Assembly: GCA_015487255.1 (NCBI GenBank)
Contig: WFQA01000264.1
Location: forward strand, 1 to 6,176
Direction: 5' to 3'
Source: Paracoccaceae bacterium
Lineage (GTDB): Bacteria; Pseudomonadota; Alphaproteobacteria; Rhodobacterales; Rhodobacteraceae
Length of the DNA: 6,176 bases
The notes beneath the pieces were generated by a model. The model did not search any database and was not told where the DNA came from. It was given only the letters and a program-made list of their open reading frames with translations. Below, piece by piece: positions 1 through 6,156 of the stretch. The position numbers were made by a program, and so were the translations under genes. Numbering within the stretch: the first letter of the stretch is position 1; every line of letters begins with the position of its first letter.

Positions 1-323
1 ACCCATAACGGGCTGTCGGGGAAACGGGCCTCCATCGCGCGCTGCGCTGCGTTTTGGTCCTGCACCCCCCAATCCGCCATGGTGGCAGAGGAATGCCTTG
101 GGTGACCCTTGGCGGATGCCCCGAAATCGCGGTAATCATAGGTGAGGCAGGCATAGCCTTGCGCCACCAGCCATGTGGTAAAATGGCGATAATAGCGCTG
201 CGGCACACCGGTGGCTCCGTGCAAAACGATTGCGGCCTTTGGCGGCCTTTCTGGCAAAAACAGCCTGCCAGACAAGGTTGCCCCATGAGATGTAATTTCT
301 ATAATTTCAGCATGTTGAGGCAT
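1..323 (-). CDS. Alpha/beta hydrolase, 3' part cut off by the window edge
   Basis: Reading the minus strand from the ATG at 323 gives 107 codons with no stop before the window ends. The protein begins MPQHAEIIEI and carries a typical N-terminal alpha/beta-hydrolase pattern: strand plus oxyanion-type LHGATG (about residues 34-39), then YYRHF..WL (44-52), then a strand ending LTYDYRDFG (60-68). The following TMADWGVQD stretch resembles the uncharacterised hydrolases of the COG4757 type; that family assignment is from memory. The nucleophile elbow, catalytic acid and histidine lie beyond the edge, so the substrate cannot be judged. The start is supported by AGGA at 330-333 (minus strand), 6 bases upstream of the ATG. 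The gene follows the arginase-family gene by 32 bases on the same strand, so the two are probably cotranscribed. It could be an esterase, lipase-like enzyme or peptidase. Confidence 0.8.
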   Translation of the reverse strand, partial: MPQHAEIIEITSHGATLSGRLFLPERPPKAAIVLHGATGVPQRYYRHFTTWLVAQGYACLTYDYRDFGASAKGHPRHSSATMADWGVQDQNAAQRAMEARFPDSPLW

Positions 324-355
324 ATCTTTTCCTGACCCATCCAAAGGTTTTGGGC

Positions 356-1126
356 TTATAAGGGGCGCAAAGCCGCACCGAAATGGGCGAGTATCTCCGC
401 AAAAATCTTCTGGGCATTGCGCTCTTTCTCCAAAGCACCGGTCCAGCCAGAGATCGAGAGCGCGCGTATATCGGCCCGTTGATCAAGGGCTTTGACGGCT
501 TGCTTGATATGCGCTGCCAAAGGGCCACCCGGCACCGGATAATTGAAGGCATCACACTCTTGGGCATTCAAAATATCGGTATCAATATGCAGATGCACCG
601 GGCCTGAAATGCTGGCCCTCGCCAGATCTTCGATTTTGATATGCCGGATGGAAGAGGCCCGAAGCGCCGCCTTTTCCAGCGGGTCGAGATCGCGGGCATC
701 AACCAGAGTGATCTGCCGGTCCTGCAACGGCACCAGCCCGTTGGCCGCACACAGCCATTGCGGCCCGCGCCCCGAGAGCATGGCCAAAGGCATGCCCCCC
801 AAAAAGCCCGATGGTGAAGTTTGCGGCGTATTGAAATCCCCGTGGGCATCCAGCCAGACCAAGCTGGGCGAAAGCCCCGATTGCTGCATCCCGGCCAGCA
901 CCGGCAGCGCGGCGCAACAATCACCGGCAAGGCTGACCGGACGCAGGTTTTGCCCGAGTTGCGCCACAACAAATTGCCGGATCGGTGCATGCAGGCGCCC
1001 CATGCTGCTGGCCGAGCGATCATCTGTCTTGGCGTGGTTGATCACCGCATCGGCTGGCGCAATCCCTGCCAGCGCCGGTTCGGGCTGCTCAAAAAAGCTT
1101 GGGGTGACGATCCAGCGGTTTTGCAT
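356..1126 (-). CDS. Arginase/ureohydrolase-superfamily protein with an altered metal site
   Basis: This 256-residue protein has the arginase fold signatures in order: LAGDCC (66-71, where arginases have GGDH), WLDAHGDFN (91-99, the DAHxD motif) and HIDTDILN (180-187, the SxDxDxxDP motif). Superfamily members bind two Mn ions and hydrolyse guanidino or amidino compounds such as arginine, agmatine or formiminoglutamate. Here Asp93, His95, Asp97, Asp182 and Asp184 are kept. The first ligand, His, is replaced by Cys70, and the final Asp of the third motif is Asn187. The C-terminal SISGWTG stretch (224-230) lacks the substrate-binding Glu expected near there. Length is slightly below the usual 290-320. 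The start at 1126 is chosen because GGAG lies 6 bases upstream; in-frame extensions to ATG at 1150 or 1159, or GTG at 1189, are possible. No signal peptide is seen, so it is probably cytosolic. The fold is fairly sure; the activity is unknown. Confidence 0.85.
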   Translation of the reverse strand: MQNRWIVTPSFFEQPEPALAGIAPADAVINHAKTDDRSASSMGRLHAPIRQFVVAQLGQNLRPVSLAGDCCAALPVLAGMQQSGLSPSLVWLDAHGDFNTPQTSPSGFLGGMPLAMLSGRGPQWLCAANGLVPLQDRQITLVDARDLDPLEKAALRASSIRHIKIEDLARASISGPVHLHIDTDILNAQECDAFNYPVPGGPLAAHIKQAVKALDQRADIRALSISGWTGALEKERNAQKIFAEILAHFGAALRPL

Positions 1127-1132
1127 CGGGCG

Positions 1133-1136
1133 CTCC
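1133..1136 (-). promoter_or_regulatory. Shine-Dalgarno that fixes the arginase-family start
   Basis: On the minus strand GGAG is followed by 6 bases (CGCCCG) and then ATG at 1126. The upstream in-frame candidates at 1150, 1159 and 1189 (GTG) have no comparable site. The shorter protein also begins with a plausible N-terminal strand (MQNRWIVTPS). Confidence 0.6.
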
Positions 1137-1139
1137 AGT

Positions 1140-1169
1140 TTGCTCTGCATGCCTAGCATGGAATAATAT
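1140..1169 (+). promoter_or_regulatory. Possible sigma-70-type promoter for arfB
   Basis: TTGCTC (1140-1145) and TAATAT (1164-1169) are separated by 18 bases in the divergent region between the arginase-family gene and arfB. Transcription would start near 1176, giving a leader of about 35 bases. On the opposite strand the same AT-rich patch reads TATTAT (1168 to 1163), which could be a -10 element for the minus-strand genes, but no good -35 was found for it. This is motif matching by eye only. Confidence 0.25.
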
Positions 1170-1210
1170 CGCCAGCCAGCTTTTCCCACGCCCGGTTATC
1201 GCCTATACCC

Positions 1211-1639
1211 ATGCCTATGATCCGTATCAACGAAAATATAACCCTGCAGGACTGGGAGCTGACCGAGAGCTTTGTGCGCGCCTCCGGCCCCGGCGGGCAG
1301 AATGTGAACAAGGTTTCCACAGCCGTTGAACTGCGCTTTGAAGCCGCCCGCTCGCCCAGCCTGCCAGGCGATGCCAAAGCGCGGCTCAAAAAGCTGGCCG
1401 GGTGGCGGTGGACGAAGGATGGCGCCATCATCATCACCGCTGAAAAGCACCGCACCCAGGCGCGCAACCGCGAGCTGGCCGAGGAAAAGCTGCGCGAGCT
1501 GGTGCTGCAAGCCCTGCACCGGCCCAAGCGGCGGGTGAAAACCCGGCCAACACTGGCCTCCAAGCGGCGACGGCTGGAGGGCAAGGCCCGGCGCGGGGAT
1601 ATCAAAAAACTGCGTGGCAAAAACATCGGGCAGGATTGA
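1211..1639 (+). CDS. arfB: Alternative ribosome-rescue factor ArfB (YaeJ-type peptidyl-tRNA hydrolase)
   Basis: ArfB enters ribosomes stalled at mRNA ends and hydrolyses the peptidyl-tRNA, as a backup to trans-translation. The 142-residue protein has the release-factor catalytic segment ASGPGGQNVNKVSTAVELRF, with GGQ at 28-30. A small alpha/beta domain follows, and then a strongly basic tail (about 104-139, rich in Lys/Arg, with RPTLASKRRRLEGKARRG). That tail is the hallmark that lets ArfB sit in the empty mRNA channel. It is far shorter than RF1/RF2 and has no codon-recognition domain. Starting at the second ATG (1217) gives 140 residues and puts the GGQ glutamine at position 28, exactly as in E. 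coli ArfB, so 1217 is at least as likely a start as 1211. Neither ATG has a clear Shine-Dalgarno site. The next gene, ppk2, begins 65 bases downstream. Confidence 0.93.
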   Translation: MPMIRINENITLQDWELTESFVRASGPGGQNVNKVSTAVELRFEAARSPSLPGDAKARLKKLAGWRWTKDGAIIITAEKHRTQARNRELAEEKLRELVLQALHRPKRRVKTRPTLASKRRRLEGKARRGDIKKLRGKNIGQD

Positions 1640-1692
1640 TCTGCGTCAATACCTTTTCAAGGGTTTTCTGCGCAATATCACGCGAAAACAAC

Positions 1693-1698
1693 AGGGAG
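1693..1698 (+). promoter_or_regulatory. Shine-Dalgarno that fixes the ppk2 start
   Basis: AGGGAG lies 6 bases before the ATG at 1705. This rules out the longer in-frame start at 1636, a TTG overlapping the arfB stop, which would add 23 residues with no family resemblance. Confidence 0.75.
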
Positions 1699-1704
1699 CG
1701 TTCA

Positions 1705-2589
1705 ATGCCCAAAACCACCCCGACAAGCGCGGCAGCCGAGGGCCGGCCCTCACCGCTCAGCCGGTTCGAGCAGGGGCAATACCCCTATTCCGACAAAATA
1801 AAACGCGCCGATTATGAAAAGCAAAAGGCGCTGTTGCAGGTCGAACTGCTCAAGGTGCAAAAATGGGTGGAGGAAAGCGGTGCCAAGGTTGTGCTGCTGT
1901 TTGAGGGCCGGGATGCGGCGGGCAAGGGCGGCACGATCAAACGCTTTACCGAGCATCTGAACCCGCGCGCCGCCCGGGTGGTGGCGCTCAACAAACCCAC
2001 CGAGCGCGAGCGCGGGCAATGGTATTATCAGCGCTATATCGAGCATCTGCCCAGTTGCGGCGAAATGGTGTTGTTTGACCGCTCATGGTATAACCGCGCC
2101 GGGGTCGAGCGGGTGATGGATTTTTGCACCCCGCAGGAATATCTGGAATTCATGCGCGAAACCCCGGAGCTGGAGCGGATGTTTGCCCGCTCCGGTATCA
2201 TGCTGTTCAAATACTGGTTTTCGGTCACCAAGGCCGAGCAGCGCCGCCGCTTTGCCAGCCGCGAGACCGACCCGCTGAAGCAGTGGAAACTCTCGCCGAT
2301 TGACCGCGCCAGCCTGGACAAGTGGGATGAATATACCGAAGCCAAGGAGGCGATGTTTTTCTATACCGACACCGCTGACGCCCCGTGGACGATCATCAAA
2401 TCCAACGATAAAAAGCGCGCCCGGCTCAACACGATGCGGCATTTTCTCTCCCAGATCCCCTACCCGGACCGCAATGTTGAAAACGCCCCCGCGCCGGACC
2501 CGAAAATTGTCGGAACAGCCAGCCATGTGATCGGGGCCGACAAGCATATTTTGGGGAAATCATTGCATCCCCATGCGCGGAAGGGCTAA
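1705..2589 (+). CDS. ppk2: Polyphosphate kinase 2, single-domain (class I-like)
   Basis: PPK2 enzymes transfer phosphate between inorganic polyphosphate and nucleotides, favouring NDP to NTP formation; they are unrelated to PPK1. The protein has 294 residues, normal for one-domain PPK2. Visible elements are the Walker A loop GRDAAGKGG (68-76), the conserved RFTEHLNPR (80-88), LNKPTERERGQWYYQRY (95-111), and the Walker B and lid region FDRSWYNRAGVE (124-135). These are followed by FWFSV-type KYWFSVTKAEQRRRF (169-183) and DPLKQWKLSPID (189-200). All catalytic elements look intact. Overall it resembles the PA0141/SMc02148/SPO-type family, from memory, which points to class I (ADP or GDP as acceptor) rather than the AMP-using class III, but class cannot be proven by eye. 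A disordered Pro/Ser-rich N-terminus (about 1-25) precedes the domain. The gene lies 65 bases after arfB and 33 bases before a lipoprotein gene on the same strand, so cotranscription is possible. Confidence 0.93.
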   Translation: MPKTTPTSAAAEGRPSPLSRFEQGQYPYSDKIKRADYEKQKALLQVELLKVQKWVEESGAKVVLLFEGRDAAGKGGTIKRFTEHLNPRAARVVALNKPTERERGQWYYQRYIEHLPSCGEMVLFDRSWYNRAGVERVMDFCTPQEYLEFMRETPELERMFARSGIMLFKYWFSVTKAEQRRRFASRETDPLKQWKLSPIDRASLDKWDEYTEAKEAMFFYTDTADAPWTIIKSNDKKRARLNTMRHFLSQIPYPDRNVENAPAPDPKIVGTASHVIGADKHILGKSLHPHARKG

Positions 2590-2622
2590 ATGGGCCACAG
2601 ACGTTTTTAACGGGGTCGATTT

Positions 2623-3345
2623 GTGAAAAGCTGGATCAAACTGTTGGTGTTTTTGCCGCTGATGGGTTGTGTCGGGGTGCAAAGGCCCGCGCCGCTGGCG
2701 CCTGACATGCTGCTGGGCGAGCCGCTTTCCCGCTCCGCCGAGCGCGTGCCGCCCTTTGCGCGGCGCATTGCCCAGAGCGGCGGTATCGGGTTTGGCGGCG
2801 GCATTGCCGGGTTTGTGGTTGGCCGGGTGGTGACCAATACCCTGAACGCCGACGAGCGCGCCCGCTCGCGCATTGGCGAGGTGCCAACCCCGCAAGGGGT
2901 TGACCCGGGGTTGATCATTGAAAGCATGATCGCGGATTATCTGGTGGCCAATTTTGCCGCCCTGCCCGAGCTGACCCCGTTTTATGCCGATAGTGTGCGA
3001 GAAACCGGCAGCGCGGAGCGCGCGCCCAAAATGGTGGAGCTGGCCCGGCAGCGCGGCTTGAAAGGGCTGGTGATCGATGTGGTGGCGCTGGAGTTTTACG
3101 CCGACAGCACCGGGCGCAATCTCGGGCTGGTGGATGAAACCTTCCGCATTGTGGTCAGTGCCGAGATGAACCTTGTGGATATCGAGAGCGGCACGGTTTT
3201 GGCCTCGGGGCGTTGTGCGGGCAGCAATGAAAACCTGGCCAAGATCGAAGCCGCGGTGGAAGATGGCCCGCAACTGACCACCCTTCTGGCGCAAAAGGCG
3301 GCGGCAGCTTGCGCGGTGGAGCTGATCGAAACAGTATTGCAATAA
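2623..3345 (+). CDS. Predicted lipoprotein of unknown function
   Basis: I do not recognise this 240-residue protein. It starts with GTG; a weak GGGG (2612-2615) precedes it by 7 bases. The N-terminus MKSWIKLLVFLPLMGC is a classic lipoprotein signal with lipobox LMGC, so Cys16 should be lipidated and the mature protein anchored in the envelope. Residues 52-70 (SGGIGFGGGIAGFVVGRVV) form a glycine-rich hydrophobic stretch like a glycine-zipper membrane segment. The C-terminal half alternates short strands (GLVIDVVALEFYA, FRIVVSAEMNLVD, GTVLASGRC), a pattern seen in small periplasmic lipoprotein domains of the CsgG/TolB-N kind; this comparison is only a guess. Cys198 and Cys230 could form a disulfide. 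The gene starts 33 bases after ppk2. The base composition and codon style match its neighbours, which supports it as native. Confidence 0.8.
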   Translation: MKSWIKLLVFLPLMGCVGVQRPAPLAPDMLLGEPLSRSAERVPPFARRIAQSGGIGFGGGIAGFVVGRVVTNTLNADERARSRIGEVPTPQGVDPGLIIESMIADYLVANFAALPELTPFYADSVRETGSAERAPKMVELARQRGLKGLVIDVVALEFYADSTGRNLGLVDETFRIVVSAEMNLVDIESGTVLASGRCAGSNENLAKIEAAVEDGPQLTTLLAQKAAAACAVELIETVLQ

Positions 3346-3426
3346 GGCAAAGCTTATACAGCATTCCTATTTTTAAATTGCATTTCAGGCCATTTTGCCA
3401 AAGGCTAAGCCAAGCCATGTTTAACC

Positions 3427-3433
3427 GGGAGGG
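3427..3433 (+). promoter_or_regulatory. Strong Shine-Dalgarno before the formaldehyde dehydrogenase gene
   Basis: GGGAGGG lies just upstream of two adjacent in-frame ATGs (3435 and 3438). The core GGAGG (3428-3432) is 5 bases from the second ATG but only 2 from the first, so initiation at 3438 is favoured. A further in-frame ATG at 3417 lies upstream of the site and is unlikely. Confidence 0.65.
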
Positions 3434-3437
3434 AATG

Positions 3438-4550
3438 ATGAGAACACGCGCAGCTGTAGCATTTGAAGCAGGAAAGCAGCTGGAAGTGGTTGAGGTAAAT
3501 CTGCAAGGCCCCAGGGCGGGTGAGGTTTTGGTGGAGATCAAAGCCACCGGTATTTGCCACACCGATGAATTCACCCGCTCCGGCGCCGACCCCGAGGGGC
3601 TGTTTCCGGCGATTTTGGGCCATGAGGGCGCGGGAGTGGTGCTGGAAGTGGGCGCTGGCGTGACCAGCCTGAAACCGGGCGACCATGTGATCCCGCTTTA
3701 TACCCCCGAGTGCCGCGAGTGTGACTATTGCCTGAACCCCAAAACCAACCTTTGCCAGAGCATCCGCTCCACGCAGGGGCAGGGGCTGATGCCCGATGGC
3801 ACCAGCCGATTCAGCCTGCTTGATGGCACGCCAATCCTGCATTACATGGGTTGTTCGACCTTTGCCAACCACACGGTTCTGCCCGAGATCGCGCTGGCCA
3901 AAATCCGCAAAGACGCGCCGTTTGACAAGGTTTGCTATATCGGCTGCGGGGTGACCACCGGCATAGGCGCGGTGATCAATACCGCCAAGGCAGAGATTGG
4001 CAACCGCTCGATTGTGTTTGGCCTTGGCGGCATTGGGCTGAACGTGGTGCAGGGGCTGCGGCTGGCGGGTGCGGACCAGATCGTCGGGGTGGACCTGAAC
4101 GATGATAAGGCGAAAATGGCGCGGCACTTTGGCATGACTGATTTTGTCAACCCTTCCAAGGTGAGTGGCGACCTCGTGGGCCACCTCGTGGAGCTGACCG
4201 GCGGCGGGGCGGATTATACCTTTGACGCCACCGGCAATGTGGATGTGATGCGCACCGCGCTGGAATCAGCCCATAAGGGCTGGGGCGAGAGCATTATCAT
4301 CGGCGTGGCCCCAGCGGGGGCCGAGATTTCAACCCGCCCTTTCCAGTTGGTCACGGGGCGAAGCTGGCGCGGCACGGCCTTTGGCGGCGCGCGCGGGCGC
4401 ACCGATGTGCCCAAGATTGTGGACTGGTATATGGAGGGCAAGATCGAGATCGACCCGATGATTACCCATAAATTGAAACTGGAAGACATCAACAAAGGGT
4501 TTGATCTGATGCACGAGGGCAAGAGCATTCGGGCGGTGGTGGAGTTTTAG
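3438..4550 (+). CDS. frmA: S-(hydroxymethyl)glutathione dehydrogenase (class III alcohol dehydrogenase)
   Basis: This cytosolic zinc enzyme oxidises S-hydroxymethylglutathione, the spontaneous adduct of formaldehyde and glutathione, to S-formylglutathione with NAD. It can also reduce S-nitrosoglutathione. Length is 370 residues, normal for the family. Catalytic zinc ligands are Cys40 (GICHTDEFT), His62 with Glu63 (LGHEGAG) and Cys170 (IGCGVTTG). The structural zinc is held by Cys92, Cys95, Cys98 and Cys106. The Rossmann loop GLGGIG is at 195-200, with Asp219 (GVDLN) as the NAD-selecting acid. The class III signature is clear: SGADPEG, NPKTNLCQ, GLMPDGTSRF, and Arg110 at the position that binds the glutathione carboxylate in class III enzymes. 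It is followed by a DUF4145-like gene 2 bases after its stop, and then by the hydrolase that takes its product. The AT-rich 89-base leader before the Shine-Dalgarno site probably contains the operon promoter, but I could not place it. Confidence 0.96.
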   Translation: MRTRAAVAFEAGKQLEVVEVNLQGPRAGEVLVEIKATGICHTDEFTRSGADPEGLFPAILGHEGAGVVLEVGAGVTSLKPGDHVIPLYTPECRECDYCLNPKTNLCQSIRSTQGQGLMPDGTSRFSLLDGTPILHYMGCSTFANHTVLPEIALAKIRKDAPFDKVCYIGCGVTTGIGAVINTAKAEIGNRSIVFGLGGIGLNVVQGLRLAGADQIVGVDLNDDKAKMARHFGMTDFVNPSKVSGDLVGHLVELTGGGADYTFDATGNVDVMRTALESAHKGWGESIIIGVAPAGAEISTRPFQLVTGRSWRGTAFGGARGRTDVPKIVDWYMEGKIEIDPMITHKLKLEDINKGFDLMHEGKSIRAVVEF

Positions 4551-4552
4551 AT

Positions 4553-5326
4553 ATGCACAAGCCGCCAATTTTTGGAGAAATTCGGTTCTCTTGTCCTCAC
4601 TGCGGAGCACTGGCGCACCAGTATTGGGCTTTAACTAGGCATCGAGAGGTGGCGAAGAATTGGACGCCGAAAGAACTTCACAACCCGTTGGCCCACATGT
4701 ATGTTACCGGCATATCTGCGGCGGAGGCTCTAAAAAAAGTAATCGGCAAAAAAGTGACCCTTCATGATGATGAGGATCGAGGAAACACGCAACTTATTCG
4801 GAATTTACATTCGTCGCGATGTGACTCATGCGGAAATATAAGTATTTGGCTGCAAGAAAAGCTTGTTTATCCGGCTGCCGCACCTACGGGCATGGCTAAT
4901 TTGGACATGCCCGCGCAAGTCAGAACTCTGTATGATGAGGCTGGAGCGGTTTTTCGAACCTCACCGCGGGCCGCAGCCGCTTTGTTGCGATTGGCTCTTC
5001 AACACCTTCTGATAGCTCTTGGAGAGAAAGGCGATAATATTTGTGAGGATATAAACAAACTGGTTGATAAGGGCTTGGATGCGGACATCGCACTAACTAT
5101 GGACACAATCAGAATTGTTGGCAATGAATCTGCTCACCCCGGCATTATCAACGTGAATGAGGAGCCAGAGATAGCGGCTGTAATGTTTGAATTACTCAAT
5201 GAAATTGTTAAAGACATGATTTCGAAGCCGATGCAAAAAGAGGCAATCCGAAAAATATTACCTAAAAAAAAGCGCGTGGAAATAGAGCGAAAACTTGCGA
5301 AACGTGATCGCGGAGATTCAAAATGA
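4553..5326 (+). CDS. DUF4145-like protein with split zinc ribbon, likely acquired gene
   Basis: This 257-residue protein has no established function. Near the N-terminus is CPHCG (14-18), and CDSCG follows at 90-94; together they could form a zinc ribbon split by about 70 residues. Residues about 120-225 match the DUF4145 pattern as I remember it: PAQVRTLYDEAGAVFRTSPRAAAALLRLAL-type helices, a short ICEDINKLVDKG, and the hallmark IRIVGNESAH (186-195). The tail (about 229-257) is Lys/Arg-rich and could bind nucleic acid. DUF4145 occurs alone and attached to restriction or helicase proteins, so a defence or nucleic-acid role is possible but unproven. The gene is AT-richer than its neighbours: hand counts of the 60-base rows starting 4741, 4801 and 5041 give 26, 23 and 25 G+C, against 39 for row 4201. 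GGAG (4541-4544), inside the end of the dehydrogenase gene, is 8 bases before its ATG. Its TGA overlaps the next ATG by 4 bases. Confidence 0.88.
   Translation: MHKPPIFGEIRFSCPHCGALAHQYWALTRHREVAKNWTPKELHNPLAHMYVTGISAAEALKKVIGKKVTLHDDEDRGNTQLIRNLHSSRCDSCGNISIWLQEKLVYPAAAPTGMANLDMPAQVRTLYDEAGAVFRTSPRAAAALLRLALQHLLIALGEKGDNICEDINKLVDKGLDADIALTMDTIRIVGNESAHPGIINVNEEPEIAAVMFELLNEIVKDMISKPMQKEAIRKILPKKKRVEIERKLAKRDRGDSK
5312..5315 (+). promoter_or_regulatory. Shine-Dalgarno for S-formylglutathione hydrolase inside the preceding gene
   Basis: GGAG lies 7 bases before the ATG at 5323 and within the last codons of the DUF4145-like gene. With the ATGA overlap this suggests translational coupling between the two genes. 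Confidence 0.6.
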
Positions 5327-6156
5327 AAACCCTTTCCGAAAACGTGGCCTTTGGTGGCATGCAGGGCGTTTATAGCCATACCTCTGACGCCTGTAATTGC
5401 GAGATGACCTTTGCGGTTTACCTGCCGCCTGCGGCCAAGGAGGGGCCGGTGCCGGTGCTTTGGTATCTTTCCGGCCTGACCTGCACCCATGAAAACGCCA
5501 TGGTCAAGACCGGCGCGCAGGCTTGGGCGGCCAAGGCCGGCATTGCGCTGGTTTTCCCCGATACCTCGCCGCGCGGTGAGGGCGTGGCCGATGACGAAGC
5601 GTTTGACCTTGGCCAGGGGGCGGGGTTTTATGTCGATGCCACCCAAAAGCCATGGGCGCCGCATTTCAGCATGTGGAGCTATATTCGCGAAGAATTGCCC
5701 AAGCTGGTTTTTCGCAATTTCAACCTGAACGAGCAAGCGCAGGGCATCACCGGCCACTCGATGGGCGGGCACGGGGCGCTGACCCTCGCGCTGAACCACC
5801 CCGAGCAATATATCTCCGCCTCTGCCTTTGCGCCGATTTGCAACCCGACCGGCTCTGACTGGGGGCGCAACCAGCTTTCCGCCTATCTGGGGCCGGATGA
5901 GGCCACTTGGGCACGCCATGATGCCAGCCTGTTAATGGCCCAACACGGGTTTCACAGCCCGGTTTTGATCGACCAAGGGGCCGCTGACCAGTTTCTCGGC
6001 CTGCTCAAGCCGGAAAAACTGGCCGGGGCCATGGCAACCAGGCGCCAGCCCGGCAGTTTTCGCATGCAGCCGGGCTATGACCATTCCTATTTCTTTGTTG
6101 CCAGCTTTATGGAAGACCATATCAGGCACCATGCCGAAATTCTGCACGCGATCTAG
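5323..6156 (+). CDS. fghA: S-formylglutathione hydrolase
   Basis: This esterase-D-type alpha/beta hydrolase cleaves S-formylglutathione to formate and glutathione, the second step of glutathione-dependent formaldehyde detoxification. Length is 277 residues, normal for the family. The oxyanion region is WYLSGLTCTHEN (47-58). The nucleophile is Ser146 in GHSMGGHGAL, the catalytic acid is most likely Asp222 in DQGAADQFL, and the catalytic His is His254 in GYDHSYFF. Other family marks are FPDTSPRG (78-84), GAGFYVDAT (99-107) and SAFAPICNP (167-175). All key residues are present. Its GC-rich codon use matches the dehydrogenase gene and not the AT-richer gene lying between them, so the two enzymes were probably adjacent originally. 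The start is set by GGAG at 5312-5315 and by overlap with the previous stop codon. The stop runs directly into a hairpin that probably ends the operon. Confidence 0.97.
   Translation: MKTLSENVAFGGMQGVYSHTSDACNCEMTFAVYLPPAAKEGPVPVLWYLSGLTCTHENAMVKTGAQAWAAKAGIALVFPDTSPRGEGVADDEAFDLGQGAGFYVDATQKPWAPHFSMWSYIREELPKLVFRNFNLNEQAQGITGHSMGGHGALTLALNHPEQYISASAFAPICNPTGSDWGRNQLSAYLGPDEATWARHDASLLMAQHGFHSPVLIDQGAADQFLGLLKPEKLAGAMATRRQPGSFRMQPGYDHSYFFVASFMEDHIRHHAEILHAI

Noticed and set aside
54..335. Open frame of 93 codons on the plus strand at the left edge
   Set aside because: It is the reverse of the alpha/beta hydrolase gene, whose minus-strand product has clear family motifs.
543..1166. Open frame of 207 codons on the plus strand opposite the arginase-family gene
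   Set aside because: Its composition (Ser/Arg/Cys-rich) is that of an antisense shadow, and the minus-strand frame has the arginase motifs and a good ribosome site.
2560..3342. Long open frame (260 codons) on the minus strand opposite the lipoprotein gene
   Set aside because: It mirrors the lipoprotein gene, is rich in His/Arg/Gln/Gly as expected from reverse reading of GC-rich codons, and shows no family motif. The plus-strand protein has a perfect lipobox.
3346..3399. Inverted repeat GGCAAA / TTTGCC as a terminator after the lipoprotein gene
   Set aside because: The six-base arms are 42 bases apart and AT-containing, with no T-run after the second arm, so a functional hairpin is unlikely.
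5239..5307. Possible -1 frameshift site: A-AAA-AAG within an A8 run (5264-5272) near the end of the DUF4145-like gene
   Set aside because: The heptamer is correctly framed, but the shifted frame stops after 12 codons, the purine-rich AGAGG upstream is about 20 bases away rather than the usual 10-14, and no stable downstream hairpin is visible.
4541..5326. Insertion sequence or integron cassette around the AT-rich gene
   Set aside because: No transposase, integrase, terminal inverted repeats, clear target duplication or attC-like structure could be seen at either boundary.
5134..5919. Long open frame (261 codons) on the minus strand opposite the hydrolase gene
   Set aside because: It covers most of a textbook S-formylglutathione hydrolase gene on the plus strand and has no recognisable motifs.
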